Origin: Leifsonia sp. SCN 70-46 | GTDB taxonomy: Bacteria > Actinomycetota > Actinomycetes > Actinomycetales > Microbacteriaceae | Reading direction: 5' to 3' | Assembly: GCA_001725325.1 (NCBI GenBank) | Contig: MEFY01000002.1 | Span: forward strand, 1,863,559 to 1,927,558 | Length of the DNA stretch: 64,000 bases | Part shown: in pieces, positions 1-8,749 of the stretch | How positions within the stretch are numbered: position 1 is the stretch's first letter | How the letters are laid out: every line of letters begins with the position of its first letter | Translations under genes and position numbers: made by a program | Notes under the pieces: model-generated | Told to the model about the DNA's origin: nothing | Database searches by the model: none | Seen by the model: the letters and a program-made list of their open reading frames with translations, nothing else

Positions 1-1
1 C

Positions 2-682
<681 letters not shown>

Positions 683-684
683 CC

Positions 685-1155
685 GTGACCCGGCTCCACG
701 TAGCGATACCGCTCCGCTGGAGCGACTTCGACGCGTACGCCCACGTCAACAACGCCGAGATGCTGCGCCTCCTCGAGGAGGCGCGCATCCAGGCGTTCTG
801 GCGTCCCGACGAGGGGCAGGGGCCCGAGACGGCGATCCTCGACGCGCGTCCGGGCGCCGAGACCATCGGCCTCATCGCGCGTCAGGAGGTCGAGTACCTC
901 GCGCCCATCCCGTACATGCGCTCACCGATCGACATCGAGCTGTGGATCGGGCGCATCGGGGGCGCGAGCATCGAGATCTGCTACGAGATGTTCTCGCCGG
1001 AGGGCGTGAGCCCGCGCATCCTCTTCACCAAGGCCGCGACGACGCTCGTCATGGTCACGGCGGCGACCGGCCGGCCGTCGCGCATCACCGACAGCCTGCG
1101 CGAGGTGTGGGCACCGTACGTCGAGGAGCCCGTGCAGTTCACGAAGCGCGGCTAG
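685..1155 (+). CDS. Hot-dog fold acyl-CoA thioesterase (4-hydroxybenzoyl-CoA thioesterase/YbgC type)
   Basis: 156 residues, starting at GTG 685, which lies 2 nt after the ettA stop and begins VTRLHVAIPLRWSDFDAYAHVNN. The motif W-S-D-F-D-x-Y-x-H-V-N-N at residues 12-23 is the active-site helix start of the 4HBT/YbgC family, with the Asp as the usual catalytic residue. The enzyme should hydrolyse acyl-CoA to free acid and CoA in the cytoplasm; the substrate cannot be told. It is probably co-transcribed with ettA and converges on another thioesterase gene, sharing a CTAG at the stops. Confidence 0.85.
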   Translation: MTRLHVAIPLRWSDFDAYAHVNNAEMLRLLEEARIQAFWRPDEGQGPETAILDARPGAETIGLIARQEVEYLAPIPYMRSPIDIELWIGRIGGASIEICYEMFSPEGVSPRILFTKAATTLVMVTAATGRPSRITDSLREVWAPYVEEPVQFTKRG

Positions 1156-2021
1156 GCCTTCGGCACGCGCACCGTGATCTCCTGCGCGACCGTGGCCATG
1201 AGCACGCCGTCGCGGCGGTAGACGCGGCCCTGCGAGAGCCCGCGTCCGCCGACGGCCGTGGGCGACTCCTGCACGTAGAGCATCCACTCGTCCACGCGGC
1301 CGAAGCGGTGCAGCCACATGGCGTGGTCGAGGCTCGCGACCTTGAGGCCGGGCGTGACCCACGGCAGCCCGTGGGCGCGCAGCACCGACTCCTGGATGGA
1401 GAAGTCGCTCGCGTACACGAGCGCCGCGCGGTGCAGGTCGGGGTCGTCGGGCATCGTGCCGACCGTCTTGAGCCACACGGCCTGGTGCGGCACGGAGCCG
1501 CCCTCGACCGACAGGTAGAGCGGCCCCTCCACGTAGCGCAGGTCGAACGCGCGGTCGTTCGACCAGCTGCGCGCGATCGGGTGGTCGAAGCCCTCGAGCG
1601 ACTCCGCCGCGGTGGGAAGCGACTCGGGCTCGGGCAGGTCGGCGGGCATGTCGATCTGGTGGTCGAGGCCGGTGTCCTCGTCCTGGAACGACGCGATCAT
1701 CGAGAGGATCGGCAGCCCGCGCTGGTACGCCTGCGTGCGGCGCGTCGAGAACGAGCGGCCGTCGTGGATGCGGTCGACCGAGAACGTGATGGGCTCGTCG
1801 ATGTCGCCCGGCCGCAGGAAGTACCCGTGCATGGAGTGCGGGTGGCGCCCCTCGCCGATGGTGCGCTGCGCCGCGACGAGCGACTGCGCGAGCACCTGGC
1901 CGCCGAACACGCGTCCGTGGGGCATCCACTGGGTCGGTCCCGTGAAGATGTCCTCGCTCGTGCGCGCGCCCGTGTCGGCGAGGTCGAGCGTGTCCAGTAG
2001 TCCGCTGAGGGGGTCGCTCAT
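1152..2021 (-). CDS. tesB: Acyl-CoA thioesterase II
   Basis: 289 residues, the normal TesB length, formed by two fused hot-dog domains. Family landmarks are visible: GRVFGGQVLAQSLVAA (residues about 36-51) in the first domain, HPHSMHGYFLRPGD, and in the second domain the SLDHAMWLHR Asp and the late ATVAQEI Gln, which match the Asp/Gln catalytic pair of E. coli TesB. It hydrolyses medium- and long-chain acyl-CoAs in the cytoplasm and often supports fatty acid or branched-acid degradation. The start ATG at 2021 is 7 nt after a TAAACT box, which suggests a leaderless mRNA. Confidence 0.92.
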   Translation of the reverse strand: MSDPLSGLLDTLDLADTGARTSEDIFTGPTQWMPHGRVFGGQVLAQSLVAAQRTIGEGRHPHSMHGYFLRPGDIDEPITFSVDRIHDGRSFSTRRTQAYQRGLPILSMIASFQDEDTGLDHQIDMPADLPEPESLPTAAESLEGFDHPIARSWSNDRAFDLRYVEGPLYLSVEGGSVPHQAVWLKTVGTMPDDPDLHRAALVYASDFSIQESVLRAHGLPWVTPGLKVASLDHAMWLHRFGRVDEWMLYVQESPTAVGGRGLSQGRVYRRDGVLMATVAQEITVRVPKA

Positions 2022-2027
2022 GACCTG

Positions 2028-2034
2028 TAGTTTA
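2028..2034. promoter_or_regulatory. Overlapping divergent -10 boxes for tesB and the 2043 gene
   Basis: On the minus strand TAAACT (2034-2029) lies 7 nt before the tesB ATG. On the plus strand TAGTTT (2028-2033) lies 9 nt before the ATG at 2043. The two genes start only 21 bp apart, so the two -10 elements share the same base pairs and both mRNAs would be leaderless or nearly so. This is inferred from spacing alone. Confidence 0.5.
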
Positions 2035-2042
2035 GAAGACCT

Positions 2043-2723
2043 ATGAGCCGCTCATTCACCCTCGTGGACTCCCTCGCCCTCGGCGACCTGCACGTGTTCC
2101 TCGGGCGTGCGCTGCGCGTGGAGGACGGCTCGGTGCGGCTCATCGCCGGGTCGGGCGTGCTCGCGGTGTACGTGGCGGTGCTGCATCCTGCGGGCCTCCT
2201 CGACGAGAGCCCCACGGTGCTGGGCCTGCGCACGTTCGCGGTCACGGGTGCCGAGGAGTTCGACGCGGTGGTGCCCGTGCGCTCCCTGCTCATGCGCGTG
2301 GAGGGGCGGCTCGAGGCCGCGGCCGCCGATGTCGCCGAGCCCATCACGGTGTCGCTCCCGCTCGAGGTGAACTCGGTGGCGTGGGCGGCGATCTCGCCCC
2401 CGCGGGGCGGATGGCACGCCCTCGAGCCCACGACCTCCGACCTGCTCGACGCCGTCGCGAAGAAGGGCATCGACGAGGTGGCGCAGGTGATCCCCACGGG
2501 CACGGGCGAGGCGATAGTGCACCGCGTGCGCGCCGAGATCTGGGGCAAGCCCATCACGGGGTTCGACCACATCCCCGGCGGGGCGGCGTTCGCGGCCCTG
2601 AGCCTCGGGTTCCTCGGCGAGGGCGACCCGGTCGCCGTGTACGAGTCCGGCCCGTGGACGCGCCTCACGACGAAGCGCGGCCACGTGCTCGTCAAGCGCC
2701 GCGCCTGGACGCTCGCGCGCTAG
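2043..2723 (+). CDS. Conserved hypothetical protein
   Basis: 226 residues (MSRSFTLVDSLALGDLHVFL). I do not recognise a named domain. There is no signal peptide or membrane segment. The sequence looks globular, with a short N-terminal segment rich in beta-forming residues (GSVRLIAGSGVLAVYVAVLHP) and a second half containing GWHALEPTTSDLLDAVAKKG and IWGKPITGFDHIPGG. It is transcribed divergently from tesB and converges with a membrane protein gene, sharing a CTAG that supplies both stop codons. The codon usage matches neighbouring genes. I can assign no function. Confidence 0.75.
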   Translation: MSRSFTLVDSLALGDLHVFLGRALRVEDGSVRLIAGSGVLAVYVAVLHPAGLLDESPTVLGLRTFAVTGAEEFDAVVPVRSLLMRVEGRLEAAAADVAEPITVSLPLEVNSVAWAAISPPRGGWHALEPTTSDLLDAVAKKGIDEVAQVIPTGTGEAIVHRVRAEIWGKPITGFDHIPGGAAFAALSLGFLGEGDPVAVYESGPWTRLTTKRGHVLVKRRAWTLAR

Positions 2724-3211
2724 CTGAAGGGCAGCGTGCCCACGAGCGCGAGCACGAGCGTCGCGGCCCACACGATGCTCACGACGAGCGAGAGCGCGAA
2801 GAGCGCGATCACCACCCACAGCACCGCCATGCCCCTGCCCGTGCGCCGTCGCGTCACGACGGCACGGCCTATCGCGTAGACGGGGTAGCCCAGGAGGCTG
2901 AAGAAGCCGAACGCCCAGTGGAACGGCTGGGGCACTCCCGCGCGCACGAGCCAGCGCCAGTCGAGCCACGAGAAGAGCACGACGGCGGCGCCGAGCACCC
3001 AGCCGCTCAGGCTCAGCAGCAGCAGCGCGGGCGACGTGAAGAGCTGCAGCTGCAGCTGCACCGAGGCGTCGGGGTCGCTCACGTCGAGCCCGCGGAGGTA
3101 GCCGGGGAGGTCGAACGTGAACAGCAGGGGCAGGGTCACATAGGGCAGCACGACGACGAGCCAGATCCACGGGCTGTAGACCTTCTCGACGGCCACGGGC
3201 GCGGCGCTCAC
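2720..3211 (-). CDS. Four-helix integral membrane protein, unknown function
   Basis: 163 residues. I chose the GTG at 3211 because it overlaps the stop of the upstream oxidoreductase gene by 4 bp (GTGA); a longer in-frame extension would only be a shadow of that gene. Hydrophobic segments are visible at SPWIWLVVVLPYVTLPLLFTF, PALLLLSLSGWVLGAAVVLFSWL, FHWAFGFFSLLGYPVYAIG and a C-terminal MAVLWVVIALFALSLVVSIVWAA. Between helices 3 and 4 lies a basic loop, VTRRRTGRG. It is the last gene of a three-gene minus-strand run and is translationally coupled to the DDN-type gene. No family is recognised. Confidence 0.75.
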   Translation of the reverse strand: MSAAPVAVEKVYSPWIWLVVVLPYVTLPLLFTFDLPGYLRGLDVSDPDASVQLQLQLFTSPALLLLSLSGWVLGAAVVLFSWLDWRWLVRAGVPQPFHWAFGFFSLLGYPVYAIGRAVVTRRRTGRGMAVLWVVIALFALSLVVSIVWAATLVLALVGTLPFS

Positions 3212-3624
3212 GCGGTCACCAGCCTCACCACGGGGATGACCCGGTCGGTCTTGTGCTGGTAGGCCGCGAAGCCGGGTGCGCGCGCGATGATCCGCTCGTA
3301 GAGGATGTCGCGCTGCTCGCGCTCGACGACCTCCGCCGTGGCGTCGAACTCGACGATGCCCGCGTCGGTCGCCTGCTCGACGTGCACGTGCGGGTGGGCG
3401 ACGAGGTTGTGGAACCACGACGGGTTCTCGGGCGTGCCCGCCTTCGACGCGACGACGAACAGGCCCTCCGGCTCGGCGAAGTACATGACCGGTGCGACGC
3501 GCCCCTCGCCCGTCTTCGCCCCGGTGGTGTGGAGGATGAGCAGCTGGGAGCCCTCGAACGGTCCGCCGACGCGCCCCTCGTTGGCGCGGAACTCCGCGAT
3601 GACCCTGTCGTTGAAGCCCGTCAT
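3208..3624 (-). CDS. Deazaflavin (F420)-dependent nitroreductase-family (DDN) oxidoreductase
   Basis: 138 residues. Features of the actinobacterial DDN/split-barrel family are visible: VIAEFRANEGRVGGPFEG, LLILHTTGAKTGEGRVAPVMYF and a closing NPSWFHNLVAHPHVHVE, in which TGAKTG and PSWFHNL are the family hallmarks. The family binds F420 (sometimes FMN or haem) and reduces quinones and other electrophiles. The ATG at 3624 overlaps the upstream stop by 4 bp (ATGA), so it is coupled to the FAD-binding dehydrogenase gene. A redox role linked to that enzyme is inferred only from the coupling. Confidence 0.85.
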   Translation of the reverse strand: MTGFNDRVIAEFRANEGRVGGPFEGSQLLILHTTGAKTGEGRVAPVMYFAEPEGLFVVASKAGTPENPSWFHNLVAHPHVHVEQATDAGIVEFDATAEVVEREQRDILYERIIARAPGFAAYQHKTDRVIPVVRLVTA

Positions 3625-5282
3625 GACTCCAACGCTACAGCCCGCCCCGCGGTCCTGCCGGTGAACAGGCAGCCGCCGAGGAAGGTGCCCTCGAGCGACC
3701 GGTAGCCGTGCACGCCGCCGCCGCCGAAGCCGCTCGCCTCGCCCGCCGCGTAGAGGCCGGGGATGGGCGCGCCGTCGGCCCCGAGGGCCCGCGCGCTCAG
3801 GTCGGTCTGGATGCCGCCGAGGCTCTTGCGCGTGAGGATGTGCAGCTTGACGGCGATGAGCGGTCCCGCCGCGCTGTCGAGGATGCGGTGCGGCTTGGCG
3901 ACCCGGATGAGCTTGTCGCCGCGGTAGTTGCGGGCCTGCCGGAGGGCGTTCACCTGGGCATCCTTGGCGAAGGGGTTGGCGAGCTCGCGGTCGCGCGCCT
4001 CGATCTCGGTGCGCACGAGCGACGCGTCGATCGTGACGTCGGGGGAGAGCTCCTGCATCTTCGCGAGCAGCTCGTCGAGGGTGTCGGCGACGACGAAGTC
4101 CTCGCCCTTCTCCTTGAACGCCTCGACGGGTCCCGTGGCGCCCTTGCCGAGGCGCTGCCTGAGCAGCTCGCGCACGGACTTGCCGGTGAGGTCGGGGTTC
4201 TGCTCGCTGCCGGAGAGCGCGAACTCCTTCTCGATGATCGCCTGCGTGAGCACGAACCACGTGTGCTCGTGGCCCGTCGAGACGATGTGCTCGAGGGTGC
4301 CGAGGGTGTCGAAGCCCGGGAACAGGGGCACCGGCAGGCGCTTGCCCGTCGCATCCAGCCAGATGCTCGAGGGGCCGGGCAGGATGCGGATGCCGTGCTT
4401 ATCCCACACGGGCGCGTAGTTCGTGATGCCCTCGCAGTAGTGCCACATGCGGTCGCCGTTGACGAGCCGCGCGCCCGCCTTCTCGGCGATGCCGAGCATG
4501 CGGCCGTCGACGTGCGCGGGCACGCCGCTCAGCATGTGCTTCGGCGCGGCGCCCATCCTCGCGGGCCACTGCGCGCGCACCTGGTCGTGGTTGCCGCCGA
4601 TCCCGCCGCTCGTGACGATCGTCGCCGTCGCGCGCTCGTCGAACCCGCCCACGACCTCGCGGTTGCTGGGGGCGCCGCGCTCGGCGCCGTCATCCTTGAG
4701 CACCGCGCCCCGCGCGCCGACCACCGCGCCGCCCTCGACGACGAGCTCGTCGACGCGGTGGCGGAACTTGAGGGTCACGAGGCCCGCGGCGACCCCCTCG
4801 CGCACCGCCTTCACGAAGGGCTCGAGGATGCCCGGGCCGGTGCCCCACGTGATGTGGAAGCGCGGCACCGAGTTGCCGTGGCCGGTCGCGGTGTACCCGC
4901 CGCGCTCCGCCCAGCCGACCACCGGGAAGAACGAGACGCCCTTCGACCTCAGCCACGACCGCTTCTCGCCCGCCGCGAACTCGAGGTAGGCCTCCGCCCA
5001 GCGGCGGCCCCACTCGTCCTCGTCGCGGTCGAAGCCCGCGCTGCCGAACCAGTCCTGCCGCGCGAGCTCGTAGGAGTCCTTCACGCCCATGCGGCGCTGC
5101 TCGGGGGAGTCGACGAGGAAGAGCCCGCCGAACGACCACCAGGCCTGCCCGCCGAAGCTCGCCTCGGGCTCCTGCTCGAGGATCGTGACGGTCTTTCCGG
5201 CGGCGACGAGCTCCGAGGCGGCGACGAGGCCGGCGAGTCCGGCGCCGACGACGATGGCGTGCGCGGGGGTGGTGGGTGTCAT
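3621..5282 (-). CDS. FAD-binding dehydrogenase (KstD/fumarate reductase flavoprotein superfamily)
   Basis: 553 residues beginning MTPTTPAHAIVVGAGLAGL. The GxGLAG dinucleotide-binding motif lies at residues 12-17 and the matching LEQEPEASFGGQAWW follows. The C-terminal FAD site is PGLYAAGEASGFGGGGVHGYRSLEGTFLGG. The enzyme should oxidise or reduce a C-C bond with FAD, as in 3-ketosteroid dehydrogenases and fumarate reductases. This particular branch is usually annotated only as FAD-binding dehydrogenase, and its substrate is unknown. I preferred the ATG at 5282 over a longer upstream start because the motif begins only 11 residues later and because a TAGCAT box lies 7 nt upstream. It is the first gene of a three-gene run. 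Confidence 0.85.
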   Translation of the reverse strand: MTPTTPAHAIVVGAGLAGLVAASELVAAGKTVTILEQEPEASFGGQAWWSFGGLFLVDSPEQRRMGVKDSYELARQDWFGSAGFDRDEDEWGRRWAEAYLEFAAGEKRSWLRSKGVSFFPVVGWAERGGYTATGHGNSVPRFHITWGTGPGILEPFVKAVREGVAAGLVTLKFRHRVDELVVEGGAVVGARGAVLKDDGAERGAPSNREVVGGFDERATATIVTSGGIGGNHDQVRAQWPARMGAAPKHMLSGVPAHVDGRMLGIAEKAGARLVNGDRMWHYCEGITNYAPVWDKHGIRILPGPSSIWLDATGKRLPVPLFPGFDTLGTLEHIVSTGHEHTWFVLTQAIIEKEFALSGSEQNPDLTGKSVRELLRQRLGKGATGPVEAFKEKGEDFVVADTLDELLAKMQELSPDVTIDASLVRTEIEARDRELANPFAKDAQVNALRQARNYRGDKLIRVAKPHRILDSAAGPLIAVKLHILTRKSLGGIQTDLSARALGADGAPIPGLYAAGEASGFGGGGVHGYRSLEGTFLGGCLFTGRTAGRAVALES

Positions 5283-5289
5283 GGAAGCG

Positions 5290-5295
5290 ATGCTA
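5290..5295 (-). promoter_or_regulatory. -10 box TAGCAT for the FAD dehydrogenase run
   Basis: TAGCAT on the minus strand is separated by 7 nt from the ATG at 5282. This is the same leaderless geometry seen before many genes in this window. The remaining 114 bp up to bkdA (5296-5409) holds GC-rich sequence with no recognisable operator. In particular, it lacks the GTTA-N8-TAAC motif found before accD1. Confidence 0.45.
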
Positions 5296-5409
5296 GCGTC
5301 GAGGCATCGGGCAACGGCGCCCGGTGCCGGTCGAGGTGCAACCCATCGCGGCCGGACGTGAATCGCTCCGCCGGGCAGACCCGCCGCAGGGGAGCGGATC
5401 GGAGCATGC

Positions 5410-6492
5410 ATGTCCATGACCCTGACGGCCCGCACGACGCAGGATCCCGTACAGCTCATCGATGCCCAGGGCGTCCGCCTTGCCGATGAGACCTACGACC
5501 CGCTCGTCGCCGACATCACCGACGAACGCCTCACCTCGCTCTACGAGGACATGGTGCTCGTGCGCCGCCTCGACACCGAGGCCACGGCCCTGCAGCGCCA
5601 GGGCGAGCTCGGCCTGTGGCCGCCGCTCCTCGGCCAGGAGGCCGCGCAGGTGGGCTCGGCGCGCGCGCTGCGCGCCGACGACTTCGTGTTCTCGAGCTAC
5701 CGGGAGAACGGCGTCGCGTTCTGCCGTGGCGTCGAGCTCGTCGACCTCGCGCGCGCATGGCGCGGCACCTCGGCCTCCGGGTGGGACCCGTTCTCCGTGG
5801 GCATGGCGACGCCCGCCGTCATCATCGGCGCCCAGACCCTGCACGCCACGGGCTACGCCCTCGGCTGCGCTCGCGACGGCGTCGACTCGGCCGCCGTCGC
5901 GTACTTCGGCGACGGCGCGACGAGCCAGGGCGATGTCAACGAGGCCATGGTGTTCGCCGCGAGCTTCCACGCCCCCGTGGTCTTCTTCTGTCAGAACAAC
6001 CAGTGGGCCATCTCGGAGCCCGTGGGCCTGCAGGCCGTGCGGCCCATCGCCGATCGCGCCCCCGGGTTCGGCATCCCGAGCGTGCGCGTCGACGGCAACG
6101 ACGTGCTCGCGGTCGCCGCCGTCACGCGCGAGGCGCTCGAGCGCGCGCGCAGCGGGGGAGGCCCGAGCTTCATCGAGGCGGTGACGTACCGCATGGGGCC
6201 GCACACGACGTCGGACGACCCGACGCGCTACGTGGACCCCCTGCAGCGCGAGGAGTGGGCGGGCCGCGATCCGCTCGCGCGCGTCGAGGCGTACCTCGAC
6301 CTCTCCGCCGACGAGCGCGCGCGCATCGCGGCACGCTCCGACGAGGTGGCCGCGGAGTTCCGCTCGGCGTGCAAGGCGCTCGTCGAGCCGCATCCCCTCT
6401 CCCTCTTCGACAACGTCTACGCCGAGCCCCACTCGGGCCTCGAGCGCCAGCGCAGCCGGTACGCCGCCTACCTGAGGGGGTTCGAGTCATGA
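5410..6492 (+). CDS. bkdA: Branched-chain 2-oxoacid (or pyruvate) dehydrogenase E1 alpha subunit
   Basis: 360 residues. E1 alpha binds thiamine diphosphate: the motif GDGATSQGDVNEAMVFAASF (residues about 168-187) ends in the FFCQNNQWAIS segment. Phosphorylation-loop-like residues YRMGPHTTSDDPTRY follow near 262. It forms an alpha2beta2 heterotetramer with the next gene product and decarboxylates 2-oxoacids onto the lipoyl arm of E2. Linkage to accA1/accD1/fadE/citE genes favours branched-chain keto-acids over pyruvate. The start is ATG 5410 or ATG 5416, both in frame, with a GGAG at 5401. It is the first gene of a coupled bkdABC-methyltransferase unit. Confidence 0.88.
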   Translation: MSMTLTARTTQDPVQLIDAQGVRLADETYDPLVADITDERLTSLYEDMVLVRRLDTEATALQRQGELGLWPPLLGQEAAQVGSARALRADDFVFSSYRENGVAFCRGVELVDLARAWRGTSASGWDPFSVGMATPAVIIGAQTLHATGYALGCARDGVDSAAVAYFGDGATSQGDVNEAMVFAASFHAPVVFFCQNNQWAISEPVGLQAVRPIADRAPGFGIPSVRVDGNDVLAVAAVTREALERARSGGGPSFIEAVTYRMGPHTTSDDPTRYVDPLQREEWAGRDPLARVEAYLDLSADERARIAARSDEVAAEFRSACKALVEPHPLSLFDNVYAEPHSGLERQRSRYAAYLRGFES

Positions 6493-7487
6493 GCGAGCTC
6501 ACCCTCTCGAAGGCGATCGGCACGGGCCTGCGGCGCGCGCTCGCCGAGGACGACCGCGTCGTGCTCATGGGCGAGGACATCGGCAAGCTCGGCGGTGTCT
6601 TCCGCGTCACGGACGGGCTGCAGTCCGAGTTCGGGCCGGAGCGGGTCATGGACATGCCGCTCGCCGAGTCCGGCATCATCGGCATGGCCGTGGGGATGGC
6701 CTTCCGCGGCTTCCGGCCGGTCGTCGAGATCCAGTTCGACGGCTTCATCTACCCGGGCTTCGACCAGATAGTCGCCCAGGTGGCGAAGCTGCACGCGCGC
6801 ACCGACGGGCGGGTCAGGATGCCCCTGACGATCCGTGTGCCGTTCGGCGGCGGCATCGGCGCGGTCGAGCACCACAGCGAGTCGCCCGAGGCGTACTTCG
6901 CCCACACAGCGGGGCTGCGGGTCGTGAGCTGCTCGAACCCGCAGGACGCGCACACGATGATCCGCCAGGCGATCGCGAGCGACGACCCCGTGCTGTTCTT
7001 CGAGCCCAAGCGCCGGTACTGGACCAAGGGCGAGGTCGACGAGTCGTGCGACTTCCCCATGGACAGCGCGCGCGTGGTCGTCGAGGGGCAGGATGTCACG
7101 CTCCTCGCCTACGGGCCGCTCGTGGCCACCGCCGTCGACGCGGCGACCGCCGCCTCCGACGAGGGGATCTCCGTCGAGGTCGTCGACCTGCGCTCCCTGT
7201 CGCCGCTCGACTACGAGACGATCGAGGCGAGCGTGCGCAAGACGGGCCGCGTCGTCATCACGCACGAGGCCGCCGAGTTCGGCGGCATGGGCGCCGAGCT
7301 CGCCGCGGGCATCACCGACCGCTGCTTCTACAGCCTCGAGGCTCCGCCGCAGCGCGTGACCGGGTTCGACATCCCGTATCCGCCCGCGCGGCTCGAGGAG
7401 CACTTCCTGCCCGACCTCGACCGCATTCTCGACGCCGTCGACCGAGTGCTCGGCCGCACCAACTCGCTGACGGGGTGGACGGCATGA
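6489..7487 (+). CDS. bkdB: Branched-chain 2-oxoacid (or pyruvate) dehydrogenase E1 beta subunit
   Basis: 332 residues starting MSELTLSKAIGTGLRRALAE at an ATG that overlaps the bkdA stop (ATGA). Typical E1 beta landmarks are visible: VVLMGEDIGKLGGVFRVTDGL, the FGPERVMDMPLAESGIIG segment, GGGIGAVEHHSESPEAYFAH and the C-terminal VDLRSLSPLDYETI transketolase domain. The subunit completes the ThDP site with E1 alpha and docks on E2. Translational coupling on both sides (bkdA, bkdC) fits stoichiometric assembly. Confidence 0.9.
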   Translation: MSELTLSKAIGTGLRRALAEDDRVVLMGEDIGKLGGVFRVTDGLQSEFGPERVMDMPLAESGIIGMAVGMAFRGFRPVVEIQFDGFIYPGFDQIVAQVAKLHARTDGRVRMPLTIRVPFGGGIGAVEHHSESPEAYFAHTAGLRVVSCSNPQDAHTMIRQAIASDDPVLFFEPKRRYWTKGEVDESCDFPMDSARVVVEGQDVTLLAYGPLVATAVDAATAASDEGISVEVVDLRSLSPLDYETIEASVRKTGRVVITHEAAEFGGMGAELAAGITDRCFYSLEAPPQRVTGFDIPYPPARLEEHFLPDLDRILDAVDRVLGRTNSLTGWTA

Positions 7488-8749
7488 GGGACTTCGCGCT
7501 GCCCGACCTGGGCGAGGGTCTCACCGAGTCGGAGATCATCGAGTGGCACGTCGCCGTGGGCGACCGGGTCACGCTCAACCAGCCGCTCGCGGACGTGGAG
7601 ACGGCGAAGGCCGTCGTGCAGCTGCCGTCGCCGTTCGATGGCGTCATCGGTGCGCTCTACGCGGACGCCGGCGACACCGTGCGCGTGGGCGCGCCCATCG
7701 TGGGCTTCGAGGTCGAGGCGGCCGCGGCCGTCACGCGCGAGCCCGTGCTCGTGGGCTACGGGGCGCCCGTCGCCTCGGGCGACCGCCCGAAGCGCAAGGC
7801 CCGCACCCTCCCCGAGGAGCAGCCCGTGTTCGTGCCCGCGCGCGGCGTCGCGCTCGCCACGCCGCCCGTGCGCAAGCTCGCGCACGACCTCGGCGTCGAC
7901 ATCGCGGCCCTCACGGGCTCGGGCGAGGGCGGCGCCGTGACGCGCGACGACGTGCTGGCCGCCGCCGCCCTTCCCCCCGTGCCTCGCAGTTCGGCAGGTG
8001 TCTCGGAGATCTCCGAGGCTCGCGCAACTCTGCGAGGCACGCGCGGGGAAGGCGGGGGCGGGGGCGACCGGCGCACGCCTATCAAGGGGGTGCGCAAGGC
8101 CACGGCCGCCGCGATGGTGCAGAGCGCGTTCACGGCTCCGCACGTGACCGAGTTCCTCACCGTGGATGTCACGCGCTCGACCGAGCTCGTCGAGCGCCTG
8201 CGCTCGGCGGGGGAGCGGGCATCCCTGCTCGCCGTCGTGGCGAAGGCCCTGTGCCTCGCCGTGCCGCGCAACCCCACGCTCAACTCGCGGTGGGAGGAGC
8301 AGGCGCAGGAGATCGTCGAGTTCTCCGGGGTCAACCTGGGCATCGCGGTGGCGACGCCGCGCGGGCTCATGGTGCCGGTCATCCGGGATGCCCACACGCT
8401 CGCCCTCGGAGCCCTCACGGACTCCATCGCGACCCTCGCGACGACGGCGCGCGAGGCCCGGACGAGTCCCGCCGACCTCACGGGCGGCACGATCTCGATC
8501 ACGAACGTGGGCGTCTTCGGCGTTGACGCGGGAACGCCCATCCTCAACCCGGGGGAGGCGGCGATCCTCGCGATAGGCGCCGTGCGGCGGCTGCCGTGGG
8601 AGTTCGAGGGCGGCATCGCGCTGCGCGACGTCATGACGCTGAGCCTGTCGTTCGACCACAGGCTCGTCGACGGCGAGCAGGCGGCGCACTTCCTCGTCGA
8701 CATCGGCAGGGTGCTCGTCGACCCCGCGACAGTGCTCGCCCTCGTATGA
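7484..8749 (+). CDS. bkdC: Dihydrolipoamide acyltransferase E2 of the branched-chain 2-oxoacid dehydrogenase complex
   Basis: 421 residues. One lipoyl domain (residues 1-80) carries the lipoylated Lys in ETAKAVVQLPSPFDG. A peripheral subunit-binding domain follows at about 120-158 (ATPPVRKLAHDLGVDIAALTGSGEGGAVTRDDVLAA). The catalytic acyltransferase domain begins near 198 (TPIKGVRKATAAAMVQS) and ends with the active-site motif DHRLVDGEQAA. The linker between the binding and catalytic domains (residues about 162-190) is encoded by an 84-bp nested palindrome, described separately. No E3 gene is nearby, so lpd must be elsewhere. The gene overlaps bkdB and the methyltransferase by 4 bp each. Confidence 0.9.
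   Translation: MRDFALPDLGEGLTESEIIEWHVAVGDRVTLNQPLADVETAKAVVQLPSPFDGVIGALYADAGDTVRVGAPIVGFEVEAAAAVTREPVLVGYGAPVASGDRPKRKARTLPEEQPVFVPARGVALATPPVRKLAHDLGVDIAALTGSGEGGAVTRDDVLAAAALPPVPRSSAGVSEISEARATLRGTRGEGGGGGDRRTPIKGVRKATAAAMVQSAFTAPHVTEFLTVDVTRSTELVERLRSAGERASLLAVVAKALCLAVPRNPTLNSRWEEQAQEIVEFSGVNLGIAVATPRGLMVPVIRDAHTLALGALTDSIATLATTAREARTSPADLTGGTISITNVGVFGVDAGTPILNPGEAAILAIGAVRRLPWEFEGGIALRDVMTLSLSFDHRLVDGEQAAHFLVDIGRVLVDPATVLALV
7969..8052. repeat. 84-bp nested palindrome inside the bkdC coding sequence
   Basis: Three concentric inverted repeats share a centre near 8010. The outer arm CCTTCCCC (7969-7976) pairs with GGGGAAGG (8045-8052). The middle arm GTGCCTCGCAG (7979-7989) pairs with CTGCGAGGCAC (8030-8040). 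The core CTCGGAGATCTCCGAG (8002-8017) is a perfect 16-bp palindrome. The element is 28 codons long and keeps frame in a flexible linker, so it could be a mobile palindromic element fixed where the protein tolerates it. It could also form a strong mRNA hairpin. Confidence 0.75.

Noticed and set aside
5283-5409. TetR operator upstream of bkdA
   Set aside because: No GTTA-N8-TAAC or other clear inverted repeat is present in this gap.
3708-5489. 593-codon plus-strand open frame opposite the FAD dehydrogenase
   Set aside because: Antisense to a protein with a clear FAD motif; no supporting start or domain.
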